Assembly (NCBI RefSeq): GCF_017591425.1
Contig: NW_024466459.1
Location: 9,796,001-9,860,000 of the forward strand
From: Ochotona curzoniae
Taxonomy: Eukaryota > Chordata > Mammalia > Lagomorpha > Ochotonidae
DNA: 64,000 nucleotides
Direction of reading: 5' to 3'
Within the stretch, counting starts at the first letter, position 1, and each line of letters starts with the position of its first letter. Below, one piece after another: positions 12,401 through 24,400 of this stretch. The notes beneath the pieces are model-generated. The model saw nothing but the letters and a program-made list of their open reading frames with translations. It did not search any database and had not been told where the DNA came from. The translations under genes and the position numbers were made by a program.

Positions 12401-15400
12401 AGAAAAGCTGAGAGCTTCCCAGAGCTCAGAGAGCAAGCACTCCCGGGCAACTGGTGGGGCCAGGGCAGCTGCAATACCTGCTGCCTGAGCTCCTGGGACC
12501 TATCCCTGGAAGAAAGGTCTGGAAATCCATCACCATCCTATCTGGGCACAGGGACACTCACTGGGAGTCTGGGGTGGGAGATGTGGTTACCCAGGAGGGG
12601 CCACCATCACTCTACACTAACAGAACCCGGTGGGTGGCTCGACTCTGTGGCTGGGAAATGGTCCACACACTGTGTCCCCTGCTGCAACGAGCCAGTGTCT
12701 ATCCCGGATGCACAAGCCTCCAGGTGGGAGCGCTGAGGAGCTACACTGAGGGGCGCTATTGGCAGAGAGGAAGCTGTGTCCCCAGCAGGATGCTCTTCCC
12801 TACCCCAGCCTTCTCTAAGCCACCCACCCAAGTCCTGCACTCCAGGGAGGTGCGAGAACAGGTGAGCGATGGGTGCTGCCAGGACCACCTGAGTGACTGG
12901 ATAGGCAGCTCTTTCCATGGGAGGTCTCTTGATCTGACATCCCGTGTACTGGCTATCATCGCTGTGAGACGGACCAAATGGTCTAAAATCTCTGAACTAC
13001 CTGGATGGAGAGCCCAGGGCACCCCAAAGCCCATTCCCTGCCTTACACACCCCTCCCTAGAGGAGAGCCCAGGGCACCCCAAAGCCCATTCCCTGCCTTA
13101 CACACCCCTCCCTAGAGGAGAGCCCAGGGCACCCTAAAGCCCATTCCCTGCCTTACACACCCCTCCCTAGAGGAGAGCCCAGGGCACCCCAAAGCCCATT
13201 CCCTGCTTTACACACCCCTGCCTAGAAGGGTCGCCTCTTCTACCACTTCTTCCATGTCCCTCCTCCTGAGGCTGGCTCCCAGGTGACAGGGAGCTGTGTT
13301 GGTCTGAGGGTGTTAGCCTGGCAGAGCCACCGTTTCAGTCGCCATCTCATCGGAGGACAGCCCTGTGTGGTCTCTTTCTCAGCTGAGAAGCCAGATGGCA
13401 GCCGGTGGTGGGCAGAGTTCCAAGTATTTGATGCCAGAGCTGCAATCCGTGTGGTTTGGGGAAAAAGGTAAATATTTATGGAAAATCCACACCATCATCC
13501 ACTTAATGATAAGCCCCCAGAGTCTATAAAGGGGGTTCCTCCCAAGCATGACAGAGGGGGATGAGATCTGGCACCTGCATGTTCAGGTGGAAGGCGGAGA
13601 CGCCTGGTCTTGGGCTGGGGGAGCATGAAGAACATTCTACAAGGAGCTGGAGAGGGACAGGGGGCGTGCATGCAACGTTGTGGGATGTGGGGTAGGTGGG
13701 AGAGGCCAGGGGCTGTGCCTGCATGGGGGAGCTGGGCGAGGCCGGGGAGCTGTGCCTGCATGGGGGAGGTGGGCGAAGCCGGGGGGCTCTGCTTGCATGC
13801 TGGAGGTGGGCGAGGCCGGGGGGCTCTGCATGCATGCTGGAGGTGGGCGAAGCCAGGGGCTGTGCCTGCATGCTGGAGGTGGGCGAGGCCAGGGGCTGTG
13901 TCTGCATGGGGGAGGTGGGCGAGGCCGGGGGACTCTGCATGCATGCTGGAGGTGGGCGAAGCCAGGGGCTGTGCCTGCATGCTGGAGGTGGGCGAGGCCA
14001 GGGGCTGTGTCTGCATGGGGGAGGTGGGCGAGGCCAGGGGGCTCTGCCTGCAGCAGTGGACCAGCCTGAGAAGCAGGCAGCTCATCTGCTGGTCCCAGTT
14101 CACTGTGGGGGTACAGAGGTGGGGTGGCAGGAAGGATCAGCACCCCGGGGCGGACAGCTCTTGAATGCTCCTGTGCATCCAGTACCAGACTCGGTGGCCT
14201 TGCCCTTGCTGAGGGCAGCCATGACCAGAGGACAAGCTGTGCCTCTGGGAAGCGAGGGACCAGCTGTGTCCACCTTCAGGCCTGAGAGCCAGGAGTGGAG
14301 GGACTGGCCATGTGTCCACAGGTGGCAACCGAGTGATTATGAACGTCCAATTAATGCCACAGCAGGGGTGGGCCGGGGTTGGAGGAGGGGCTCTGAGTTC
14401 AGCGGGGAACAGGAGAATGCTTGTCCGATGGTAGGGCTCACCATGGACCCAGAGCCAGGGGTGCTCAGTGTCCATTGGAGACGCAGGCCAGTGAGGGTGG
14501 GCAGTTAGTGGAAAAAGTGGCTCCAGAAGGAGATGGCCAGGCCAGGCCCCAGCAGAGTTTAGACTCTCCTAAAGAGGTTTAAGCAGGGAAATGGCAGGTA
14601 TATTTATGTAAAACCAGCCTGGCAAGATTGAAATTAGCAGTCAATCCTCGTGACCTTGGGCTGATCCTCATGCTGCCAGATGCAAGGCCTGGGCTAATGC
14701 AGGGACACTGTCCTGGGGGCAGGGGACCCTGGACGGGGCCCTCTCTGTCCTAACCTAACGACATTTAAAATGAGACTTCGGTCATTTGTGCCATGAGTAC
14801 GGACGGGGCAAGAGCAGCAGCAGGGATGTTTGTTCTGAAGGACAGATGGGTGACGATGTTACTGCCCGCTCTCCCTCTCTGGAGCCCACAGCAACACAGG
14901 GTGTGGGGTATGCATCTGTCTGGGGCAGGTTTGGAGAAACCCGCTCAGGCAGGGAGACTACGAGGCCTGTGGAGGGAGGGCTCTGCTGAAGGGTGCTGAA
15001 GTTGGGAAGCTCCAGCACACAGCAACAGCCTCTTCCCAGCTCAGGCACTGGGGCTCACCTCACTGGCTCTGGATGTTTTAGCTTCTGTAACTTCTCCTCA
15101 AAGTCATCCCTGTCTTATTTACTTCTGTTGGATGTTGGAAAAGACAGAGAGGCTGGATACATGACCTCACATGAAAGAAAGCTGCAGTGTCTGGCTGGGT
15201 CACAGGTCACCACCAGCGGTCATTCTGGTCCCAAGAAACGAAAAGAACAGAAAGGAACAGGTGAGTAGTGCTGTAAGTGGCAGAAGGATGTGGACCCCCT
15301 CGGCCATCAACCCAGTCCCTCATTAACCTCACAAAAAGCACCTGGTCCTCAGTGGTGGCCATGTGGGTGCCCTGCAGGCTCACCTTTCCTGGCTCCAGCT

Positions 15401-18400
15401 GAAATCCCAACTGCGTTTTGATATCTGCAATCTGGCCCTCATCCCCCTTCCCCGGAACAGCAGGAGGCAGCCTGCCCCCTCTGCCTCAACTGCTTGGAAT
15501 TTGCCGACACTCCCCGGGAGGTACCAGGTGATCACTTGAGATGCTCCAGGCATACCTTCCTCCGTCATTCCACGCTCTTCGGATGGGAAGGGCGATGGGG
15601 ATGGCGGTGGAAAGGCTCTGCGCCGGAGGGGTGGGAGGGGGGAGGAGAGTCAGGTGCCTGGAGTGTGGGAGCCTGCAGAGAGGAGCACGCAGGCCCGGCT
15701 GGCTCCGCCCCCTTCCTGCTGATGTCTGACCTCCAAATAGCTGGGAACTGAGTAACCTTGGAGGCAGAGATGAGGGAGATGGTGCATCAGGCAGGCTGAC
15801 TGATGAACTCTGTCCAACCTTGCACAAGCATCCTCCCTAGTGGGTGGTCAGCAGGGGGCACTTTCCACAAGGAGTAGGGCAGGTACTTGGCTCAGGGTCA
15901 AGGCAGCCAATGGCAAATGGATATGAAGAGTCTCTTTTCTCTTGCCCAGACTGAAAACAGCTGCACGGGAGGAAAGCTGCCCCTACCTGTTGGGAGCATA
16001 GTGAGTATCAAGGCCAGGCTGGTACCTGTGGCAGAACTGTGGACGGTTTGGCAAGGCACAGGCAGTCCGTGACTCTGCCCAAGGCAGTGCCCTGGGAAGC
16101 TGGGATTTTACCAGGTGTACTGTGGGAAAATGCAGATTCCCGGGCTCTGCAGCTGTAGAACCACACAAGGAATGGCCCAGGAATCTATATATATTTTTAA
16201 CAAGGGCCCGAAGGCCATGTCAGGCCAGTGTCCAGGAACCAGGCTCTGCGCTCCTGACCTGAGGGCAGCAACATACCTGGCAAATCTCCCCGGAGACAGA
16301 TTACCAGCAAGGGATAGCCCTAGGGCTCCTGAGAAATGAGGGTCCGGAGGGACCTTCCAGGGAATGTCTCAATTTGTGGCTGAAGGAAGCTGCAAGCTAC
16401 ACTGGCCCTGCATGGCCTGTGCCTATTCCGCTAGTCACACTCACGGCCTCTGCCTGGTCACACCGCGTGTTCTCGGCTCAGCCACGAGACACTCTGAGGT
16501 CACGTTAGTCAGATGCCGGCATTCATGAGCACCTGCCTGCTTAACAGCTCTATGAAGGTCCCCTCATACCCATGTCCTTGCACTTCCCTGCAGGCTAACA
16601 GCCTCTGGGGTCCCCAAGTTTCTCCTCCACTCCTCCAGCAGGTGCACAGGGCAGGTGTGACCTGGGGGAGCATGGTTATTGGGACAGAAGTAGCCAACAC
16701 AAAGGAGAAGGAGGACAGTCCAGCACAGGGTTGCATTCACAGCCAGTGGGCACAAAACAAGAGCACACCTCCTAGTATTCTAAAGGCAGAGGAGCCTGTT
16801 TTTATGTGTTGAGGGGTGACTGTAAGGTTTGTCTTTTTTCGTTTGCTTGCACAATGAAGTAACAAAAAGTAGGGAAGGGGTAGGCCATTTTCTTAAATAT
16901 AGTTGATTTTAATTCTCTGCCCAGAAATTGTGGTTTTGGCAATAGAGAAAGAAGCAGAGTGTGGGCTCCCAGGCTGCCTGAAGGAACAGACTGGAAAAGC
17001 CCAGGCCCTCACCCTCAAGGCAGTGGATGGGATCAGCCTGGGGGGCAGAGGCAGAGGGCAGGGGCTTGGGAATGGAGGTGCACCAGGTCTTCTTGCCCTA
17101 AACTGTTAACGCGCAAACAAGGGGCGGGGCTCAAGCTCCAAGGCCAGGGTGTGCCTGAGATCGGTGTGAAATGTGTTTCAAAACGGTCCCAAAAAAGCAT
17201 CGGGCAGAAGGTCCCCGGCAGGGAGGAGTGCTCCCCATGGAGACCTACTTGGAAGCCTCCCAAGCAAACAGGCTTGTGCACGGGTGTGGACTGCAGGTGC
17301 ATGAGCGTGGGCGGCAGGTGCACAGCATAACCCCAAGTGCCCTGGCTCGGGGCGCAGGGGTGTTCCTGGACACTGTTCTCAGGGGGCTGCTAGCAAGGTC
17401 TCCCCGAACTGCCTGTCTCTCTGGTTACGCACAATGGGCTCTGCACCCGGATACTTGGAGATTGCCCTTTATACCAGAACTTTCCATTTATAAACGCTTG
17501 ATTTTTATAGCACAACATTCTCAATGCACTGGCGAGGCTCAGTATTTTGGGGAAAGCTGGGCAGGGGGCAACTCCTTCTGCAAAGACAGGAGTCATTTCA
17601 TAACGATGAACCCCCTTTCCCTTCCCACACCAGAAGTGTTTTGCACATGTGAATGTTCATCCCCAGGGGATAACACCAGGGGTCAGTGTGGAGGGCAGCT
17701 GCTCACAAGGCCACTTTTCGGATCTCAAGTTACTTCCCGGGGTGAGCCGGGTCAGGGGCTGACCAGCCAGCCCTGCCATGCTCAGTGAGATGGGCCTGCC
17801 AGGGGCAGGTGGGATTTGCGCTGCCGGTGACTCCCAGGTGATGGATGGAGATGAGGAAGAAGGCCCAGGGACGCGGCACCGTCCTTTAGGCAGCGGCTGT
17901 GGCAGAGGCTGGACGTGGGGCCATGATGGATGGTGGGCTTAATGCCAGCCGACAGAACCTGTGTCCCTGAGAGCTCCATTAAAAAGAAAACTACAGGCCC
18001 TCTCCCTGGGCAGAAGAGGCCCGGCCTAACAGCAGCAGTGCTAAGCCAGGGCATGGGGTTGGGATCACAGTGGGGCTCGGGGACCACTCAGGTGTGCTGT
18101 TGGGGCTGAGCAGGAGCAGGTGTGGGGGGAGGGGAGACACCGGAGGGTGAGTGTGGCGGGGCGGTGGGGGCCTTGGACTGAGGCTGGCCAGACAGGCAAG
18201 TGCCACAGTGACAGGCAACCTGAATTCCTTCACAGAGAGGGGGTGGGGTGGAAAGCACACGGAGAACAAGAAGACAGGCGGCTCTCCCCGGGAAGGGCGG
18301 CGCGGGCGGCGGAGGGAAGGAAAACGTGGACCTGTGCCTGTTATTGATTTCCTTGAAAAGGAGAGACACGGAGCCTTTCAAGTCAGTCACTTCGATCTGA

Positions 18401-21400
18401 GCATGGCCCTGGTGGAAGTGAGGGCTCCCTCCATCCAATGGGGCCCCCAGCTCCTGCTCCTGGTAATGGCTCAACCTCGAGGAGTCGGGCAAGAGATTCC
18501 TTCTCCCTGAGACCCCATCTCTGGCATGCTGGGGGGCTTGGCACCAGTGCAGATGATACACACTCCATAGACATGCCACCCTGCCACAGGCTCAAGCTGC
18601 ACTCCATGTCCACCGAGCCACACCCTCCGTGGTGCGGGAGTTGGGCCCAGGCAGGGGCCAGCGGCGAGGAGCTGATGTGGGGGACGGGGTGAGGGCGGGC
18701 TGGGGGATTGAGCAGCACCCTGAGAAGGAGGAGGAGGAGGAGGAGGCAGCCAGCCCTCTGACCTGCCCGGGAATCCCCGCACACCCCCGTGTTGCGAAGG
18801 CCCCTGGACATCCCGAAGACCCCTGGATGTCCCGACCCAGTGAGCCACTGCCTCCCCAGCCCAGGCACCCAGGCAGCTCCTGATCTGCTCTGGTCTGCTG
18901 TTGGCCCAAGCCCTGATAGAGCAGGCAAGTGCTCACGAGGCCGCCTGCTTCCCAGATGCCTGAGTCCCGTGACGCCCTGGCTGGTCTCAGACTTGCCGTT
19001 TCCCATTCATTCCCACCTCCCTATCCCCCTGCCCCGGTCACTGGTCCTGAAGGCCTCTAGGCCACTTCCTGCTCCAGAACTGGTAAGAATAAATATTCAA
19101 GAGGTGGCAGTGGCGACCCACTTACGAGCAGATGCCACAGCCCTGGGGCACAGTGGCACATGCGCAAGACAGAGGCCAGGGAGCAAGGTCAATGTCCTTG
19201 GGAACAGGTGCCCCTTCCAGCCCCCGAGAGGTCAGGCAGAGTCCCTGGGAGACTGGATGTGCAGGCCCACCAAGCCAGGGGCCCAGGGCCCTCAGCACGA
19301 GTCAGGCTCCGAGGGCCGAGTCTGTGTGTGGCCCCACGTGCCACCAGCAGCACAGACCTGCATCTTGGGCAAGCAGAGCAACTGGGCTGCTCTCTGCTCT
19401 GGCTCTGTGACCCCCAGGGAAGCTTGTGTCCATGTCTGTACCATCATGAAATGGGATGACACCACAGACCGAACCTTGTGGCTGGGAGACCTAAACGGGA
19501 GCCGTGACAGTCATGGGTGATGGGCCATGGGCACGGGCACAGGCAGGCAGGCAGACTGGGGTAGAGAAGCTGTCAGAGCCTGGCACGGCACTGCTGGGCC
19601 AACGCTCACTCCCTGCTCACATCCCTCACAAGAAGGGGACTGTCTCCTTGAGCGGTTTGACTGGAGGAGGAGAGCGCTGGCTTTGGGAAGAGGAAGATGC
19701 GCTGTTTCACTGATGCGAGCTGACAGAGGTCGGTGTCAATGTGCGGGTCGGAGCCAAGACGCAATCAGAAGGCAGGGCCTCGGCGGAGGCTCCCTCCTAC
19801 ACTACCTGGAGCCTGAATCTCAGGCCATGCTCCTCCAGAAAGCCTGGCGGACAGGGCGCCCACTTCTTCATGGAGCTGTCTGGGAATAGTGCCCTCAGAC
19901 TAGGAGATGGTACTCCATGCCAGGCACCTGTGCCTCTCCTGAGTTATCTGTGCCCTGGGAGTGGAGCTAACATCTAAGTATAAGCCACAGGCAGCCCATG
20001 AGGGCCCCCTGCGCCACCAAGCCCCTTTACAACCCCATCTCCAGCCAGAAGCTCCACTCTGTCATGTGTGCCCCAGGTCGTACGTGGCCGGCACCTGTCC
20101 ACTTGGGAAGTGGCCACTTATGAATGGCCAGGAACTTTCAGCACTTGGGGGAATCCCCACTGTCCCCCAAGGCTTCTCTCACACCCTCTCTAGAAGGAGG
20201 GGCACCCAGAAAACGAGCGGAGAGATGGGTTGGGAGGCTGTAGCACCCACGGGCCTGTGGGCATGGAAATGGGCTACCCTGGCACACACCCAAGTTCAGA
20301 TATGGTCTCTAGTCCCTCTGAGACACCAGAGAAGTGGGGTGGGGGCAGAAGGAATCCCAAATATTCACCAGCTAGGGGGCCATGTCACCGCCACACCCCC
20401 AGGGAGCCGCAGCCCGACGCTTTCCCACTGGGGTCTTCAAAGGTTGGGTGGTGGGGCCTGAAAAGGCGACGGGGCCAGGCCACTGTTGGCCCCCTTCGAG
20501 GTGGCTCCCTGGAGCCTACGTGGGGGCAGCAGGTGAGTCACAGCCCACCCCCCGCCATGACACCCTGCTCCGTGGCTTCGCCCAGGAAGGAGGGGGAGAC
20601 TCTGAGTCATGCGGGGCTGCACCAGGCATCGCCAGACACGGACAGGGTCTCGTAGGGTGCGTGGCAGCAGGAGGAATTTTCCATTTCTTAAGGTCAAAGG
20701 CTTGGGAAGGCGGCTGATAGCTGCTGTGTGTGTGCACGCGTGCACCCTAGAAGTCAGCACTCCAAAAACCCTCCTCCTGGATGTGTTTCCCAGAGATCGC
20801 TTCCAGAGCACTTCCGGGAAACTGAAACCACAACAGAAACACCCACAGCCTCACCCCAAAACAGCCAGCAGGAGCGGTTATCACCGGGCTCTTCAGAACT
20901 GCAGGTATGCGCGTCGTTTCTCGAGACACACGGAAGGGGGGCTCTGACTACAGTGCTCCCCGACCCCCACCCCCAACCCGCCTGCTGCTTTGCTGAACAT
21001 TCATGGGGAACCGTCTGGCAGTGCCATCAGAAGCAGGTGGTGGCGGTGACAGGAGCTATGGTGGGAGTCTCTAGAAGGGAGGGACAACATTTCCAAAGTC
21101 TGGAGGCCACGGCAGGACAATGACCCTGCTCCCTGGGGTCAGTCGTGGCTACTGGGTGGCTTGTGGTGCTCTGACCTACAGGACACGGAGCAATGAGCCT
21201 TGTAGGTACGACCTGAGAACAACGCTGCTGCAACTCCTAAGACAGCTACAGCTCATGGCTGCTGGAGGAAAGCTGCTCCTTCCTGCCAGCCCCCCGTCCC
21301 TCCCCGCAGCTCTCTGCCCATGCAACTCACCCAGCGTCAGAGGGGCTGCCCAGTGTCGGCAGTGCCAGGGACTGCGGTTCTGCAGGGACTTAGGCCCCGA

Positions 21401-24400
21401 CAGGCACACACTGAGCTGTCAGGGACTTCTGAGATAACATTCAGGCCCATCTGCCTCAGCCACCGGCTCCCTCTGCCCCCAAACCAGGTAGGAAGGCACA
21501 AGTAAACCCAAAGCTTCCTGCACAGGCCGAAGCCCCCAACCTCCCCAGACTGGAGAATGACCCAGAGGAACTGGCTGTGGTTGGGCAGACAAGCCCACTC
21601 CGGCTCCGCTGTCCCACCTGCTCCGTGTCTCGGCAGCTCACGCCGGTGGTGCCAAAGGGCTCCTGCTGCCAAAGGGCTGCCAAAGGGCTCCTTCTGCCGG
21701 GCTGGAGTTACCAAGACACAGGGGTAAGGCGTCCGTCATGGGGCAAGGGCTTCACAGGCATGGGTGAAGGGGCAGTGCATAGGTGAGAGTAATACCTGTG
21801 GGTAACAGACCAGGCAATCGGCAGCAGCCCAGAACCGGAGGCCTCCCCAGTGGACGCCCCGGAGCCTGCCAGCCTCATCGCCTCCTCAGCACCTCCTCCT
21901 CGTCCACGCTGCTTACTCACACTTTTTACCACTTTGACCCTACAAAGGCAGCCAAGATGCTACAGGGCTAAGACCTGAGTGGTGCCGCTGGTGCCTGGGC
22001 ATTCCTGTGCCCACCTGCAATCCCATGACAGGGCAGCACTCCTACCAAACCTCCACCCTCAGCAGTCACAGCAGAACCCATGAGAGCAGAAACACTCGCC
22101 AAACAGAAAGAGGAAGAGAAAGCGCGTCCAGGTCCTGGGCCACTGGCCTCCCAACAGTCCACAGGGTGGGGAAAGGGGGCGCAGAGAGCACGCTCGGGAG
22201 CCCCTGGCATTATCAGACCCACACCCAAAGCACGGCGTCGGCAGGGTCTGCAGCGACCTCTGCCAGGACAGGGATAATGACATCAAGAGACCAGCCCCCT
22301 GAGAGCTCCGCTCTCGCCCGCCCCCAATCAGCCAAGTGGCCACGCGGCCCGCTGCGTGTCACCTACACACCTGAATCTGTGTCAGGGCTGAGCAGGGAAT
22401 ATTAATAGACACTGTGAAAGTTCAAGGGAGACATCTCAGCGTCCTGCCTGCTGAGCAGGCAGAGATAAATAACGGCTCCAGTTTTGTCTCTGGTTGGCGG
22501 GACCACCCACCCTCCACTCCCCACCCCCCTGCCACAGCACACAGCAGTCAAGAACCAGCCTGGGGAGTCATGTCCTTCCCCACCCACAGGGCCAGCTGAA
22601 GAGTCTGTTCACGGTCAGGGTCAATGGTTAGGGGGGCTTAGGCCAGTACCAACCCACATGCTCTTGGACTGGCCAGGTGCAAGGTCAAACCTTGGCAAGC
22701 CTGTGTAAAAGAACCTTTTGCCAAGTGCCCCTGAAACCTTGAGCTAAGTTACGACAGCTCACAGCCCCAGAGCTGGCAGGGACCTACGTGCCAACTTGTA
22801 ACCACAGATGACTCCCAGGCCAGGCTGCCTCCCTCTGGGGCTACGCGTGCAGCAATGCAATCCACCAGGGTGCGAGGCCTTGCAGCCCCTCTTCTCTGGG
22901 GCATGGTCTCCCCAGGAGGTCAGAGGCAGCTTGAACAGCCTCAGGCACCCGGAGCGGCCGGAGCGGGGCTGAGCGCACTCACCAAGTAGATGCGGTAGGC
23001 GTCCACCCGACGCAGGGGCCCCCAGCATTGGTCAGTGTCATTGTGTCTGGTGTCCGCATCCACGCCGCAGGAGTCATTGCCAACAGAGCTGCTGTGGGAG
23101 ACAAGGGGAGAGCCCGGGGTTCAGGGCTGCCCTCCAGGCAGCTGCCATTCCCACTGCCCATGAGACCTCCCAGAAACCCCCTCGCAGGACAGGCCCTAAC
23201 TATCTCTGGAACCCAGACGGTCCCGCTGTCAAGAGCCCCTGGTAGGCATCCTAACCATCGTCCCCGTGGGGCAGGAAAAGGGACTGTGGTGTACAGTGGG
23301 TCTCCTAAGGATGTGGGCGTGGCCAGCTGTGGCTCACCCGGGCCATGCTTCCTCCCTGGCCACCTGCCTCGACGTGGCCGAGGAAGCCCATCTGGCCACA
23401 AGCAGCAAGGAGGGGGAGGCACTCACCAGGTCACCTGCATGAGGGAGAAGGGCACGGCGGCGGCGTAGATGGCCAGGTCCCCGTACAGGTAAATGATGAT
23501 GCAGAAGTAAAACAAGTTGACCCCCACTGAAAGGAACAGAGCTTGAGTCAGGGAGCCAGACACAGACAACCCTTTTCTGGGGACTCAGACACCACTCCCC
23601 TCAGAGCTTGCGCTTCCCCCAGCCGACCCTGCAGTCCTGACTGTCGTTTCCGCTGCTTATGCTGTGACGCTGGCAGGAGACACATCAGCTTGTGACTGTC
23701 ACCTGAGAGAGGCTCACTGAGCTGGGAGCACTGGACAGGTGCAAGCGGAGAGCGAAGCATGGCCGATGTGCAAGGAGCCAGGAGAGCCTTCCTGCTGAGG
23801 TCAGGCGGCAAGGGGGTGAGGGGACAGAAGGCAAAGGAGGGGCCCAAGCCAGAAGCCCACTCCCGACCCCTCTCCACTCCCCACAACCAGCTCCTGTAGG
23901 GGTGACTGGCAAGCGTCCTTGCTGAGCAGTAGGTGTCATTACTGGACGCAGAGCAGGATGACCCAGGCCCCTCCTGAGCCAAGGTCAGGGACTAGAGCCA
24001 GCATTTCTGATGATGAGAAACAAGCGCGCGCGCAAACACACCCCACCCACTGGAGCCCCATATGGAGGGGGTGCCCTGCCACAGGTAAAGGTGACACATG
24101 GACCCTCTATGAGCTAAACAGCGCAGGCTGGGACACGGACCCTCTGTGAGCTAAAGGAGTGCAGGGCAGTGGTTTTTGGGCAAAGGCGCCTCTGCCCACT
24201 GCCACCGGCTGACATGTGGCCACATTGGACGATGGTTCTGACTGTTTTAATTCAGGGGAGCTACTGCCATAGGCCAGGGATGCCAGCCTAACGAAAAATG
24301 GCCTGTGCCAGATTTCCCCAGAGCTGGGCTTGGGGGTTCCCATGGAGGAGAAGGTGGCTGCCGGGTCCCACAAGTTTGGGGTGGAGGGGACTATTCCCAT

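Larger units (their letters stand above)
6434..22982 (-). other. TMEM104: TMEM104 16.5-kb intron, nearly free of SINEs
   Basis: No coding exon seen. It contains two minisatellites (13007-13226, 13698-14055), one degraded SINE (8268-8465), a candidate conserved enhancer (7225-7600), (GAG)n at about 18719-18745, and otherwise unique GC-moderate sequence. Confidence 0.85.

Noticed and set aside
12454..13137. A 227-codon open frame partly in the 55-bp array
   Set aside because: It has no recognisable domain and ends in repeated peptide from the minisatellite. It lies in a TMEM104 intron without splice signals in phase.
13495..14508. Long overlapping open frames on both strands (up to 270 codons) around 13.5-14.5 kb
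   Set aside because: They are produced by the 36/37-bp minisatellite, whose units are near multiples of three. The predicted proteins are low-complexity tandem peptides open in several frames at once, with no splice or promoter support.
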